A stretch of DNA of 64,000 bases from Chitinophagaceae bacterium (GCA_947374225.1 CANCAY010000002.1:1-64000), one strand, 5' to 3'; shown: positions 18,261 to 28,260, counted from the stretch's first letter. A program made the numbers and translations. Notes: generated by a model not told the origin, from the letters alone.

Positions 18261-19109
18261 ATGCAAACCGAAGAACAATTAAAAGAGATCGTAAGAAAAA
18301 AGTATAGTGAAATCGCCTTACAAGACAAGGAAACCAATATGAGTTCTTGTTGTGGTGCAGGCGGATGTTCAACCGAAGTATATAATATTATGTCAGAAGA
18401 TTATACCACATTGGAAGGGTATAATGCAGAAGCTGATTTAGGACTAGGTTGTGGTATGCCAACTCAGTTTGCTAAAATTAAGAAAGGGGATGTGGTAGTT
18501 GACTTAGGAAGTGGAGCAGGTAATGATTGCTTTATAGCTAGACATGAAACTGGAGAAACTGGGAAAGTAATTGGAATTGATTTTACACCAGCAATGATTG
18601 ACAAAGCAAGACATAATGCAGAAATTAGAGGGTTTAATAATGTAGAATTTAGACAGGGAGATATTGAGCATATGCCTATCACGGCTAATGTGGCAGACGT
18701 TATAGTTAGCAACTGCGTGTTGAACCTAGTGCCTAATAAGAATGCAGTTTTAAAAGATATTTATAGAGTACTAAAGCCAGGAGGTCATTTTAGTATTAGC
18801 GATGTTGTATTGGTTGGCGCATTACCAGAAGGACTGAGAAAGGATGCGGAAATGTATGCTGGCTGTGTTGCTGGGGCTATTCAAAGAGAAGTTTATTTGG
18901 AATTGATTCAAGCGAATGGCTTTGAAAATATGGTTATTCAAAAAGAAAAGCCAATTGTTATCCCGGACGATATTTTAAAAAATTATTTAAGTCAAGCAGA
19001 AATAGATGCTTTTACAACAGGTGCAACTGGAATATTTAGTATTACAGTATTTGCTCAAAAGCCAGCTACAGAAAAAGCTGCATGTGCACCAGGTTCAGGC
19101 TGCTGTTAA
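18261..19109 (+). CDS. arsM: Arsenite methyltransferase
   Basis: 282 aa SAM-dependent enzyme that methylates As(III). Motif I is VVDLGSGAGNDCFIA. The three conserved arsenic-binding Cys of the ArsM family are present: Cys64 in GLGCGMPTQF, Cys152 in SNCVLNLVPN and Cys202 in YAGCVAGA. Two additional Cys pairs occur, SSCCGAGGC near the N-terminus and GSGCC at the C-terminus, features seen in many bacterial ArsM proteins. It lies 24 bp after arsR. Products would be volatile or exportable methylarsenicals. Confidence 0.95.
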   Translation: MQTEEQLKEIVRKKYSEIALQDKETNMSSCCGAGGCSTEVYNIMSEDYTTLEGYNAEADLGLGCGMPTQFAKIKKGDVVVDLGSGAGNDCFIARHETGETGKVIGIDFTPAMIDKARHNAEIRGFNNVEFRQGDIEHMPITANVADVIVSNCVLNLVPNKNAVLKDIYRVLKPGGHFSISDVVLVGALPEGLRKDAEMYAGCVAGAIQREVYLELIQANGFENMVIQKEKPIVIPDDILKNYLSQAEIDAFTTGATGIFSITVFAQKPATEKAACAPGSGCC

Positions 19110-19171
19110 TGCTAGTTTAGTAGCAACTAAAATATAATTAACAATAGTCATTTTAATTTAAACTCATATAC

Positions 19172-20248
19172 ATGTCCGTGAATAACTGCGCTCCTGCAAA
19201 TGAAAGAAAAAAATTAAACTTCTTAGATAGGTATTTAACCCTTTGGATATTTTTAGCCATGGCCATTGGCGTCTCCATTGGATATTTTTTTCCTTCATCG
19301 AGTAGTTTTATTAATTCCTTTTCTCAAGGGACTACTAATATCCCATTGGCATTAGGTTTGATTTTAATGATGTATCCACCTTTTACTAAAGTGAGATATG
19401 ATCAATTAGGGCAAGTATTTAAAAACATGAAGGTATTGGGTGCGTCCTTATTTATCAATTGGATAGTGGGCCCTATATTAATGTTTGCATTGGCTATTTT
19501 ATTTTTACATAATTCTCCTGAATACATGGTAGGTGTTATTTTAATTGGACTAGCTAGATGTATTGCAATGGTCATTGTTTGGAATGAATTGGCAGAAGGC
19601 AGCAGAGAATACGCAGCGGGACTGGTCGCATTGAATAGTATTTTTCAAGTTTTACTTTATAGTGTATATGCCTATGTATTTGTGACAGTACTTCCTCCAT
19701 TGTTTGGTATCACAGGTGCTGTGGTGAATATCTCTATTGGACAAATAGCAGAATCGGTGGCCATTTATTTAGGTATTCCTTTTGTTGCAGGATTTTTATC
19801 AAGATATATTTTAATAAAGTACAAAGGTGAAGCATGGTTCAATACCAAGTTTATCCCGGTAGTATCTCCAATCACTTTAATCGCATTGTTGTTTACCATT
19901 ATTGTCATGTTTAGCTTAAAAGGACAATTGATAGTAAAAATCCCTTTTGATGTAATTCGTATTGCAATACCATTAGTTATCTATTTTGCTATTATGTTTT
20001 TTGTGAGTTTTTTAATTGGCAAAAGAATGGGAGCAGACTATGCAACGAATACTTCTATCGCATTTACTGCAGCGGGTAATAATTTCGAATTAGCTATTGC
20101 AGTTGCTATTGGTGTATTTGGAATTAATAGCGGTCAGGCTTTTGCTGGTGTGATTGGTCCATTAGTAGAAGTGCCTGCGCTTATTATACTAGTTAATGTT
20201 GCTTTTTGGTTAAGAGATAAATATTATCCTAGTCCAGTTATTAAGTAA
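19172..20248 (+). CDS. acr3: ACR3-family arsenite efflux transporter
   Basis: 358 aa with about ten membrane segments. The ACR3 signature [19 protein letters not shown] contains the conserved Cys of TM4 essential for As(III) transport, and [19 protein letters not shown] is the conserved TM9 region. It exports arsenite across the inner membrane using the proton gradient. The gap to arsM is 62 bp and it lies directly upstream of arsC, completing reduction followed by export. Confidence 0.95.
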   Translation: MSVNNCAPANERKKLNFLDRYLTLWIFLAMAIGVSIGYFFPSSSSFINSFSQGTTNIPLALGLILMMYPPFTKVRYDQLGQVFKNMKVLGASLFINWIVGPILMFALAILFLHNSPEYMVGVILIGLARCIAMVIVWNELAEGSREYAAGLVALNSIFQVLLYSVYAYVFVTVLPPLFGITGAVVNISIGQIAESVAIYLGIPFVAGFLSRYILIKYKGEAWFNTKFIPVVSPITLIALLFTIIVMFSLKGQLIVKIPFDVIRIAIPLVIYFAIMFFVSFLIGKRMGADYATNTSIAFTAAGNNFELAIAVAIGVFGINSGQAFAGVIGPLVEVPALIILVNVAFWLRDKYYPSPVIK

Positions 20249-20329
20249 GTCCAAATTGTTTTTTAAATAATTAAATAAGCTTAAATTATATTTTAAAAAT
20301 ATCTTTTACCAATTTCAACATCTTATCTT

Positions 20330-20746
20330 ATGAAAAAAGTTTTAGTACTGTGTACGGGCAATAGTTGCCGTAGTCAAATAGCAGAAGGCTATTTGAAACA
20401 TTTTGCTGGAGCTAAGGCTGAGATTTATAGTGCTGGTGTGGAAACACATGGAGTAAATCCACGCGCTATTGAAACTATGCAGGCAGACGGAATTGATATT
20501 AGTGGCCATACTTCAAACAATATATTAGCGTATACTGGTATTGATTTTGATTATGTGATTACTGTTTGCGATAATGCCAAAGAGCGTTGTCCTTATTTTC
20601 CAAGTAAGGCTATTAAGTTTCATTACAATTTTCCGGACCCGGCGAAAGCTATTGGGTCCGACGCAGCTATTAAAGCTGAGTTTGCGATGGTAAGAGATCA
20701 AATCAAGGCATATTGTTCCAATTTTATTTCGGAGAATATTAAGTAA
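20330..20746 (+). CDS. arsC: Arsenate reductase, thioredoxin-coupled (LMW-PTP fold)
   Basis: 138 aa. The P-loop VLCTGNSCRSQIAEGYL carries the nucleophilic Cys and second Cys, and TVCDNAKERCPYFP has the Cys pair spaced like Cys82/Cys89 of the S. aureus pI258 enzyme. This is the thioredoxin-dependent arsenate reductase family, with a triple-Cys redox relay, rather than the glutaredoxin type. It reduces As(V) to As(III) for methylation by ArsM or export by Acr3. The gap after acr3 is 81 bp; nhaD follows 22 bp later. Confidence 0.95.
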   Translation: MKKVLVLCTGNSCRSQIAEGYLKHFAGAKAEIYSAGVETHGVNPRAIETMQADGIDISGHTSNNILAYTGIDFDYVITVCDNAKERCPYFPSKAIKFHYNFPDPAKAIGSDAAIKAEFAMVRDQIKAYCSNFISENIK

Positions 20747-20768
20747 ATTTGAACATATCAGTTACTGT

Positions 20769-22046
20769 ATGACAATACTTATCATCTCTATATTTGTTAT
20801 AGGGTACCTTCTTATTACACTAGAGCAAAGTTTAAAAATAAACAAAGCAGCAACAGCCTTGATTACTGCAGTGTTGTGTTGGACTGTTATTGCAATGACG
20901 AGCCAGGATACGCTTCATGTGATAAGCAATTTGTCAAAACACTTAAGTTCCATTAGCGAAATCGTATTCTTTTTATTAGGAGCCATGACTATTGTGGAAC
21001 TAATTGACGCTCATGACGGATTTCAAAGTATTACAGACAAAATAAAGACAACCAATAAAACTAAATTAATCTGGACCCTTTCTTTAATCACGTTCTTCTT
21101 ATCCGCTGTTTTAGATAATTTAACTACGACCATTGTTATGATATCTATTTTAAACAAATTGATTCAAGACAAAAAAACAAAATGGTTATTACTTGGCTTA
21201 GTTATAATAGCAGCTAATGCAGGTGGAGCTTGGTCGCCTATTGGTGATGTTACTACAACTATGCTATGGATTGGTGGGCAAATAACGCCATTGAATATTA
21301 TTAAGGAAACCTTTATTGCTAGTTTGGTTTGTATGATAATCCCCACATTTATCATTAACTATCAAATTAAAGGTGAAATTGAATTTAAGCCAATGGATAC
21401 TTTTAACTCAAGTCTGAGTTTGACAGAAAGAAACTTAATTTTATATATTGGTATTGCTGCTTTATTATTTGTTCCAATATTTAAGACCTTAACACATTTG
21501 CCACCTTATATGGGAATGTTGTTAAGCTTGGGAATTTTATGGGTTGTTACTGAGTTAATACACAAAGGGAAGGAACTGGAAGCCAAAAAGAATTTGTCCG
21601 TTAGTGATGCCTTAAGAAAAATCGATACACCAAGTATTTTATTTTTTCTTGGTATTCTAATGAGTATTGCTGCCTTAGAACATATTGAAGTATTACCTCA
21701 ATTGGCCAATAAATTAGATAAGGTAGCAGGTAATGTGAATGTGGTTGCTATTGGTATTGGATTCCTCTCTTCTATATTTGACAATGTGCCCTTAGTTGCA
21801 GCTTTGCAAAGTATGTACGGGCTAGATAAGTACCCTACTGACCATTATTTCTGGGAACTTTTAGCTTATAGTGCTGGCACGGGCGGTTCTTGTTTAATTA
21901 TTGGCTCAGCCGCAGGTGTTGCAGTTATGGGAGTAGAAAAAATTGATTTTTTCTGGTACCTTAAAAAAATAAGTTGGATTGCTGTTATTGGATTTTTAAG
22001 TGGTGCTGCTTTTTTTATAATTGAAAATGAAATTATTCTAAAATAA
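20769..22046 (+). CDS. nhaD: NhaD-type Na+/H+ antiporter
   Basis: 425 aa with about 11-12 membrane segments, of the ion-transporter superfamily that also contains ArsB. Diagnostic segments are FLSAVLDNLTTTIVMISIL, GGAWSPIGDVTTTMLWIGG and IFDNVPLVAALQ plus GTGGSCLIIGSAAGV. It sits 22 bp after arsC on the same strand, so it is probably transcribed with the arsenic genes. Its role there is unclear: ion homeostasis, or transport of an arsenic species as in its relative ArsB. Its 3' end overlaps the convergent serine hydrolase by 14 bp. Confidence 0.88.
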   Translation: MTILIISIFVIGYLLITLEQSLKINKAATALITAVLCWTVIAMTSQDTLHVISNLSKHLSSISEIVFFLLGAMTIVELIDAHDGFQSITDKIKTTNKTKLIWTLSLITFFLSAVLDNLTTTIVMISILNKLIQDKKTKWLLLGLVIIAANAGGAWSPIGDVTTTMLWIGGQITPLNIIKETFIASLVCMIIPTFIINYQIKGEIEFKPMDTFNSSLSLTERNLILYIGIAALLFVPIFKTLTHLPPYMGMLLSLGILWVVTELIHKGKELEAKKNLSVSDALRKIDTPSILFFLGILMSIAALEHIEVLPQLANKLDKVAGNVNVVAIGIGFLSSIFDNVPLVAALQSMYGLDKYPTDHYFWELLAYSAGTGGSCLIIGSAAGVAVMGVEKIDFFWYLKKISWIAVIGFLSGAAFFIIENEIILK

Positions 22047-23172
22047 TATTTTCATATAAACTATTTACTGCTTTTCTGATAACAGTATTATAACCATTAC
22101 TATATTCTGGATCACAACCATTACTAATTACTACAATTCCGAATTTTTCTTTAGGATGAAAAAACATGGCACTGAATAATCCATATGCAGAACCTGTATG
22201 TCCTTTCATTATTTTACCAGGAATCATATGATCTGTTGTTTCAATAGCTAAACCATATCCCTCTTCACTAGAAAGCGCTGTCTGCATCTCCTTAGCACTT
22301 TGCTTTGATATAATTCTTCCACCGCTATATTTACCTTGTCTGCTATGCATGATCATATACTTTGCTAGATCAGTTGCAGATATCTTCATGCCACCTGTTG
22401 GTGAAAAAATGGGAGTAGATTTTCCCATTTCATAATTTTTAATTTCTACACTTCTTGGTGCATATGCAGCCGGTGTTGGATAAAAACGAATAGAGTCTGT
22501 ATTGAATTCATAAATAGTTGCAAAACGACTCTTGTCCAAAGAGTCTACACAGTAACCGCCGTATAGTCCAAGAGGATCTAATACATGGTGCTTTACATAT
22601 TGATCAAAACGTTCTCCTGAAACTTTCTCAATTATTGTTCCTGTCATATTGTAATTTAAATTACAATACATATACCCTTTACCTGGCTCATAATCGTTAA
22701 AACACTTAGCCCAGTCTGGATTCTTTTCTGCGTTAATAGCGTCTAATGTAAAATAACCTTGACTATCATTAATAGAAGACAAATGCGACATGATCATTCT
22801 TAAAGTAATAACGGTTTCTGGGTATTTAGGATTTCTAATCTTGAAGCCTAATAATTTACTAATGTCGTCGTCTAATGAAATTTTATTGGCTTCCACTAAT
22901 TGCATGATGGAAGTGGCAGAAAAAGATTTGGAAATGGATGCTATTCTAAATAAACAGTCGTCCGTTAATGGTGTATTTTTTTCAACATCCTTCTGACCAA
23001 ATGAATGGGTGTACACTATTTTATTATTTTTCACTACTGCAACCGACAGTCCTACTACTTTAGACTCCTGCATTATAGCTTGTATTCCAGCTGTTGCTTT
23101 TTCAAATTGCCCAAAACTTTTAAATGAACAAATTAGGAACAACGCCATTGCTAATAGTGTATACTTCTTCAT
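22033..23172 (-). CDS. Secreted serine hydrolase, beta-lactamase class C/penicillin-binding family
   Basis: 379 aa with signal peptide (LICSFKSFGQ). The serine nucleophile motif SxxK is in RIASISKSFSATS, the Tyr motif YxN in MYCNLNYNMTG, and a KTG-like HTGSAYG lies near the C-terminus. The VVGLSVAVVKNNKIVYTHSFG start is typical of the family. Activities include D-aminopeptidase, esterase and beta-lactamase; none can be chosen from sequence. It is divergent from the amidohydrolase at 23236, so the two may share a promoter region and act on related periplasmic peptides. Confidence 0.88.
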   Translation of the reverse strand: MKKYTLLAMALFLICSFKSFGQFEKATAGIQAIMQESKVVGLSVAVVKNNKIVYTHSFGQKDVEKNTPLTDDCLFRIASISKSFSATSIMQLVEANKISLDDDISKLLGFKIRNPKYPETVITLRMIMSHLSSINDSQGYFTLDAINAEKNPDWAKCFNDYEPGKGYMYCNLNYNMTGTIIEKVSGERFDQYVKHHVLDPLGLYGGYCVDSLDKSRFATIYEFNTDSIRFYPTPAAYAPRSVEIKNYEMGKSTPIFSPTGGMKISATDLAKYMIMHSRQGKYSGGRIISKQSAKEMQTALSSEEGYGLAIETTDHMIPGKIMKGHTGSAYGLFSAMFFHPKEKFGIVVISNGCDPEYSNGYNTVIRKAVNSLYENIILE

Positions 23173-23235
23173 GTGAATATGTTTATGTAAATCTAATCTA
23201 TTTAAAATATATTTGAGTAACCATATATGACTCCT

Positions 23236-24543
23236 ATGAAATATTCGTTTTTAATTTTACTGGCTTTGTCCTTGAATGCTTTGGCACAGCCTAAGCCAAT
23301 TTCAACTCTACAACCTGATTATACAGCGTCAGTAAAGACAAGTTATTTTTTGACTGCGGACAAAATTTTTGACGGAGTCGAAATGCATACTTCATGGGGT
23401 GTGTTAGTAGAAGGTAGTAAAATTACTGCAGTGGGTCCTATCGCAGAGTTGAGTATCCCGGCAGGAGTAACAAAAATCAACTATCCTAATTCCACAATTG
23501 CGCCGGGATTTATTGAAGGCCATTCTCATATGTTCTTATACCCTTATAATATTACCGACTGGGATACTCAGGTTTTAAAAGAATCCGACTCTTATCGTAC
23601 TATTAGAGCAACTGTTCATGCTAGAAATACTTTATTGGCTGGTTTTACTACTGCTCGAGATTTAGGAACAGAGGGTGCTGGCTATTCCGACGTAGCATTA
23701 AAAAAAGCAATTAATGAAAATATTATTATTGGGCCAAGATTGTTGGTTGCCGGCAGAGCCATTGTTGCCACAGGTTCTTATGGTCCTAAAGGGTACGACG
23801 ATGATCAAAAAATTATGTTAGGGGCAGAATCGGCCGATGGGAATGATTTAATAAGAGTGGTTAGAGATCAAATTGGGAAAGGGGCGGACTTGATTAAAGT
23901 ATATGCAGACTATAGATGGGGATTAAAGGGAGACGATCAACCTTCTTTTACTTTAGATGAGTTGAAAATGGTGAACGAAGTGGCTAGAAGTAGCGGCAGA
24001 GGTTTTGTAGTACATTCTAAATCAAAGGAAGGTATGAGAAGAGCCATTCTAGCAGGTACGGAAACCATTGAACATGGTGATTACTTAGATAAGGAAATTG
24101 CAGATTTAATGAAATCACATGGGGTTACTTTTATCCCAACACTTGCAGCAGTAGAGAAAATTACGGAATACAGAGGTTGGAAGAAAGGGGAGGCAGCAGC
24201 ACCGTTGAATATTATTAATAAACACAATTCTTTCAAAGTAGCCATGGACGCAGGGGTAACTATTGGGATGGGTGGCGATGTTGGGGTGTTCACGCACGGA
24301 CAAAATGCTTTAGAAATGGAATTGATGGTTGAATATGGCATGAAGCCCTTGGATGTTTTAAGGGCAGCTACTAGTGTCAACGCCAAGGCTTTCCATATTG
24401 ACAATGAACTAGGCTATTTAAAGCCTGGGTATTTAGGAGACATTATTATAATGAATGGTGATCCCGTTAAGGATATTAAAATCACGAGTGCTATTTTATT
24501 TGTAATGAAAGGGGGTGTCGTATACCGTCAAGAAAAATTCTAA
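23236..24543 (+). CDS. Secreted amidohydrolase (imidazolonepropionase/prolidase-like)
   Basis: About 435 aa. I prefer the ATG at 23236 (MKYSFLILLALSLNALAQ), which starts the signal peptide directly; the track start is 9 bp earlier. The metal-binding HxH of amidohydrolases is in FIEGHSHMFLY, followed by LIKVYADYRW (probable carboxylated Lys), the His of FVVHSKSKEG and IEHGDYLD, and the catalytic Asp in GMGGDVGVF. The C-terminal GYLKPGYLGDIIIMNGDPVKD is the usual closing beta-sandwich. Secreted members often cleave Xaa-Pro or N-acyl dipeptides. GH3 follows 68 bp downstream. Confidence 0.88.
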   Translation: MKYSFLILLALSLNALAQPKPISTLQPDYTASVKTSYFLTADKIFDGVEMHTSWGVLVEGSKITAVGPIAELSIPAGVTKINYPNSTIAPGFIEGHSHMFLYPYNITDWDTQVLKESDSYRTIRATVHARNTLLAGFTTARDLGTEGAGYSDVALKKAINENIIIGPRLLVAGRAIVATGSYGPKGYDDDQKIMLGAESADGNDLIRVVRDQIGKGADLIKVYADYRWGLKGDDQPSFTLDELKMVNEVARSSGRGFVVHSKSKEGMRRAILAGTETIEHGDYLDKEIADLMKSHGVTFIPTLAAVEKITEYRGWKKGEAAAPLNIINKHNSFKVAMDAGVTIGMGGDVGVFTHGQNALEMELMVEYGMKPLDVLRAATSVNAKAFHIDNELGYLKPGYLGDIIIMNGDPVKDIKITSAILFVMKGGVVYRQEKF

Positions 24544-24611
24544 TTGTGTTATAATGACGCAATAAATGCATAAATTTATGACGCTTATTTTAAAGCCATA
24601 AACGAATGCAT

Positions 24612-26939
24612 ATGAAAAAAATACTTTACCTAGTAATTGCCATGCCCTTATTTGCCAATGCGCAAACTAAGTTCGCTGAAACTAATATTGCCGAAAACAT
24701 TAAAGGCATCAAAGTAAACAATCAAATTACTTTAGCTTATTCTACCGAATCTGGAGTGAAAATTATCATGAAAGACGGTCTTCCGTTTAAGGATTTAAAT
24801 AAAAATGGAGTAGTCGATATTTACGAAGACTGGAGAGTCAACGTGAATGAGCGCGCTAAGGACTTGGCTGCTAGCATGTCAATTGATCAAATTGCTGGAT
24901 TGATGTTATACAGTGGACATCAGGCCATTCCAATGCCTCCTGTTGGTATGTTTAAAGCAACTTATGGCGGAAAAGCTTTTGCTGAAAGTGGTGCAAAGCC
25001 TTCTGATTTATCAGATCAACAAATTGCTTTTTTAACGAACGATAATTTAAGACATGTACTAGTTACTTCTGTTGCCAATCCAATTGTAGCTGCTACTTGG
25101 AATAATAATGTTCAAAGATTAGTAGAAGCTATTGGCATGGGGATTCCTGCTAATAATAGTTCTGATCCAAGAAACGGAGCTAACAAAGAAGCGGAATATA
25201 ATGCAGGAAGTGGTGGGGCTATTTCACAGTGGCCAGAAGAGTTAGGACTAGCCGCAACATTTGATCCAAGTATCACGAGAAAATTTGGTTCTATTGCTTC
25301 AAAAGAATATCGTGCATTGGGTATTGCTACTGCTTTATCACCTCAAATCGATTTAGCTACCGAGCCTAGATGGAATCGTTTTATTGGCACATTTGGAGAG
25401 GATCCTTATTTGGCTACAGACATGGCGAGAGCTTATGTAGACGGTTTTCAGACATCACCTCAAGCAGTGACTACTTATAACGGATGGGGTAATTTTAGTG
25501 TGAATGCCATGGTTAAACATTGGCCAAGTGGTGGTCCTGAAGAAGCTGGACGTGATGCGCATTTTGCTTATGGTAAGTTTGCAGTATATCCTGGTAATAA
25601 TTTTCAAATGCATTTAAGAACATTTATTGATGGTGCGTTTAAATTAAATGGAAGCACTAAAAAAGCGGCAGCAGTAATGCCATATTATACTATCTCTTAT
25701 AATCAAGATAAAAAGAACGGAGAGAATGTAGGGAATGGATATAGTAAATATTTAGTAACCGACCTGTTGAGAAATAAATACGGATATGATGGCGTGGTTT
25801 GTACTGACTGGTTAGTTACTGCAAATGAAGGTCCTAAGCCAGATGTATTTATGGGTAAGTCTTGGGGTGTTGAAAAATTATCAATAGCAGAGCGACACTA
25901 TAAAGTATTAATGGCAGGCGTTGACCAATTTGGAGGCAATAATGACGCTAAGCCAGTTTTAGAAGCGTATCAAATGGGTGTTAAAGAACATGGGGAAGCT
26001 TTTATGCGTAAACGTTTTGAGCAATCTGCTGTTCGTTTATTATTAAATATTTTCAGAGTTGGATTATTTGAGAATCCATATTTAGATCCAGCAGCATCTA
26101 AAGCAATTGTTGGAAAAGCGGAGTTTATGAAAGCTGGGTATGATGCGCAATTAAAATCTATTGTTTTAATTAAGAATCAAAATAAGACATTGCCAATTGC
26201 AAAAGGAAAAACAGTTTATATACCTAAACGTGTTACTCCTGCAAGTATTAATTTCTTTGGACAACCAGCTCCAGAAAAAATTGAATACCCTGTTAACTTA
26301 GAATTAATTAAGAGATATTATACTGTCACAGACGATCCAAGTAAAGCAGATTTTGCAATTGTTTTTATTAAAAGTCCAATGAGTGGCGGGTATAGCAGAG
26401 CAGACAGAGAAGCGGGTGGAAACGGATATGTACCAATTAGTTTGCAATTAAAAGACTATACTGCTGTTGATGCACGTGAACACAGTATGGCTGCCGGTGA
26501 CCCAGTGATTGATTCCACAATTAAAGACAGAAGCTATAAAGGCAAAACGTCTAAGTCTAATTCTTATCCTGACTTAAATACTATTTTAGAAACTAAAAAG
26601 GCAATGAACGGCAAGCCTGTTATAGTTTCCATTGCAATTTCTAATCCAATGGTATTTGGAGAATTTGAAAAAGAAGTGGATGCTATTGTTGGAGAATTTG
26701 GAGTTCAAATAGACGCACAAATGGATATTATTTCTGGAAAGACAGAACCTTCTGGTTTATTGCCTTTGCAAATGCCATTAAATATGTCTGTGGTGGAAAA
26801 GCAAATGGAAGACGTTCCGCATGACATGGTTCCTTATAAAGATGCCAATGGAAATGTGTACGACTTTGGATTTGGTTTAAATTGGAAAGGCGTAATCAAA
26901 GACGCTAGAACTATTAAGTATAGCGTTAAGAAAAAATAA
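24612..26939 (+). CDS. Glycoside hydrolase family 3 (beta-glucosidase-like), secreted
   Basis: About 775 aa from ATG 24612 (MKKILYLVIAMPLFANAQ, a signal peptide); the track start 6 bp upstream is less likely. The GH3 N-terminal barrel is shown by ALSPQIDLATEPRWNRFIGTFGEDP, MVKHWPSGGPEEAGRDAH and the nucleophile motif GVVCTDWLV near residue 400. The C-terminal alpha/beta sandwich (SIVLIKNQNKTLPIAK) and the closing FGFGLNWKG fit beta-glucosidases and related exo-enzymes. It probably hydrolyses beta-linked oligosaccharides in the periplasm. Likely cotranscribed with the amidohydrolase. Confidence 0.9.
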   Translation: MKKILYLVIAMPLFANAQTKFAETNIAENIKGIKVNNQITLAYSTESGVKIIMKDGLPFKDLNKNGVVDIYEDWRVNVNERAKDLAASMSIDQIAGLMLYSGHQAIPMPPVGMFKATYGGKAFAESGAKPSDLSDQQIAFLTNDNLRHVLVTSVANPIVAATWNNNVQRLVEAIGMGIPANNSSDPRNGANKEAEYNAGSGGAISQWPEELGLAATFDPSITRKFGSIASKEYRALGIATALSPQIDLATEPRWNRFIGTFGEDPYLATDMARAYVDGFQTSPQAVTTYNGWGNFSVNAMVKHWPSGGPEEAGRDAHFAYGKFAVYPGNNFQMHLRTFIDGAFKLNGSTKKAAAVMPYYTISYNQDKKNGENVGNGYSKYLVTDLLRNKYGYDGVVCTDWLVTANEGPKPDVFMGKSWGVEKLSIAERHYKVLMAGVDQFGGNNDAKPVLEAYQMGVKEHGEAFMRKRFEQSAVRLLLNIFRVGLFENPYLDPAASKAIVGKAEFMKAGYDAQLKSIVLIKNQNKTLPIAKGKTVYIPKRVTPASINFFGQPAPEKIEYPVNLELIKRYYTVTDDPSKADFAIVFIKSPMSGGYSRADREAGGNGYVPISLQLKDYTAVDAREHSMAAGDPVIDSTIKDRSYKGKTSKSNSYPDLNTILETKKAMNGKPVIVSIAISNPMVFGEFEKEVDAIVGEFGVQIDAQMDIISGKTEPSGLLPLQMPLNMSVVEKQMEDVPHDMVPYKDANGNVYDFGFGLNWKGVIKDARTIKYSVKKK

Positions 26940-26941
26940 TT

Positions 26942-27316
26942 TTATTTTTTTAAGAAAGCTTTAAAATAATTAATAGCTAACACGCCAAGAATAATTACAA
27001 GTCCGAAAAACTCCCTTGACTCTTCTACCCATGGCTGCTCCGCTTTCATAGTGGATGCAATGCTAGAAGCGTCATGGTATTTAATCCAGTCTAATATTCC
27101 ATTGGCATCAACTAATTTATATATAGCGTATGCGCCAAATAAAACAAAACCTATATAATATAAAGACTTACTAATTGGCATCTGTCTAGCTGCCATAAAA
27201 CATAAAACAGCAGGGTATAAGTAAATAGGTATCCATAAATAAGGATCTGGGTCATTATATTGCAAAGCTGCAAACAATATAAATACCAGGGTAAAAATAT
27301 AGTTAAAGTACTTCAT
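26942..27316 (-). CDS. TMEM220-like small membrane protein
   Basis: 124 aa with four hydrophobic segments. The N-terminal FAALQYNDPDPYLWIPIYLYPA is the signature of the transmembrane-220 family, shared by bacteria and animals. After it come CFMAARQMPI, a second and third helix, and ESREFFGLVIILGVLAINYF. Function is unknown. It is convergent with GH3, ending 2 bp after the GH3 stop, and divergent from the DUF4405-type gene. Confidence 0.8.
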   Translation of the reverse strand: MKYFNYIFTLVFILFAALQYNDPDPYLWIPIYLYPAVLCFMAARQMPISKSLYYIGFVLFGAYAIYKLVDANGILDWIKYHDASSIASTMKAEQPWVEESREFFGLVIILGVLAINYFKAFLKK

Positions 27317-27380
27317 GGAATTGTTTTATGAAATGAAAAGGTACTAAAATTTCATTGAGATTGGCTAAAAATCATTCATC

Positions 27381-27409
27381 ACAATTAAACCTCATATAAA
27401 TTTAATTGT
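27381..27409. promoter_or_regulatory. Inverted repeat ACAATTAAA-N11-TTTAATTGT upstream of DUF4405 gene
   Basis: Perfect 9-bp arms at 27381-27389 and 27401-27409, located 40 bp before the ATG at 27449 in the divergent region between two membrane-protein genes. A second, shorter dyad (TTGTC/GACAA) overlaps its right side at 27406-27422. Operator function is only inferred, and AT-rich sequence raises the chance of coincidence. Confidence 0.35.
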
Positions 27410-27448
27410 CTAATATTGACAAATATAAATTTCACTAAACGACAATTC

Positions 27449-28186
27449 ATGAAAAGCAAAAACCTTATAAGCTTAACTTTAGCTTTTGCCTTTTTTATCT
27501 TAGGCACTTCTGGTATTCTATTGTATATAAAGCAAAAAGCACATTTCATTGAAATGACACATACGGTGTTTGGCTTGTTATTCATAAGCTTTGCAATTTT
27601 TCACTTTTCTAATAACTGGAACTCTGTTAAAACTTATTCAAAGGATAAAAACTCTGGGGGTATAAAAAAAGAGTTAATTGTTGCTAGTTTAATAGCTGGT
27701 ATTATTTTAATTCTGTCTGTAACAGAAGTATTAGAGCCAGTAGCTGAATTTGGTAAAATATTCGCACCTAAGCGTGGGCCAAGACCTAGTCAGGGCATTA
27801 GTTTTCAAGAAAAAACCACCAATGACTCCACTTCTGGAAAGTCTGTAACACTTATCTTGCAAAAATCAGATTCTGCAATGTCTGCTTCATTATCTGTTGA
27901 AGTAACAGATACAACAGGGAAAAGCCTTGAAACTTTATTGGCAGCAGAACAAAAGCAAGGGCCTAAACAAGAACAAAAGCAAGAGGGCCCTCCTCAAAAT
28001 CCTTCTAATTTGATTTTAATGTCTAAAATTAATCAAGCAGTACCATTTGATATTATAGTAACTGCCGACGTTAAAGGAGTTAAGCAACAAGTTAAATGTA
28101 GAGTGACTAGCCTAGAAGCCGGAGCAAAAACATTTGAGCTTACTGAAACTTCACCTCTTAAAAGAGCGGTTGTAACCTTTAAATAA
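27449..28186 (+). CDS. DUF4405-like membrane protein with long periplasmic-type tail
   Basis: About 245 aa from the ATG at 27449 (MKSKNLISLTLAFAFFILG); the track start at a TTG 33 bp upstream lies in the promoter region. The first 70 residues have two membrane helices with the DUF4405 pattern MTHTVFGLLFISFAIFHFSNNW, whose His residues resemble those of cytochrome b-type haem-binding membrane proteins. A third helix follows (ELIVASLIAGIILILSV), then an extramembrane domain with a Q/K/P-rich linker (EQKQGPKQEQKQEGPPQNPS). Function unknown. Ends with a strong terminator. Confidence 0.65.
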   Translation: MKSKNLISLTLAFAFFILGTSGILLYIKQKAHFIEMTHTVFGLLFISFAIFHFSNNWNSVKTYSKDKNSGGIKKELIVASLIAGIILILSVTEVLEPVAEFGKIFAPKRGPRPSQGISFQEKTTNDSTSGKSVTLILQKSDSAMSASLSVEVTDTTGKSLETLLAAEQKQGPKQEQKQEGPPQNPSNLILMSKINQAVPFDIIVTADVKGVKQQVKCRVTSLEAGAKTFELTETSPLKRAVVTFK

Positions 28187-28222
28187 GCTTCTTCAAATAA
28201 ATGCTATTCTTTAAATAGCTTG

Positions 28223-28260
28223 AAACTAACGACCATGAAGAATGGTCGTTAGTTTTTTTA
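28223..28260 (+). terminator. Rho-independent terminator
   Basis: AAACTAACGACCAT and ATGGTCGTTAGTTT form a perfect 14-bp stem with a 5-nt loop, running into a T tract (TTTTTTTA). It ends the DUF4405 unit and isolates the PQQ dehydrogenase gene downstream. Confidence 0.92.

Noticed and set aside
20249-20329. Palindromic ATATTTTAAAAATAT between acr3 and arsC
   Set aside because: Pure A/T symmetry is expected by chance here and shows no match to the arsR operator.
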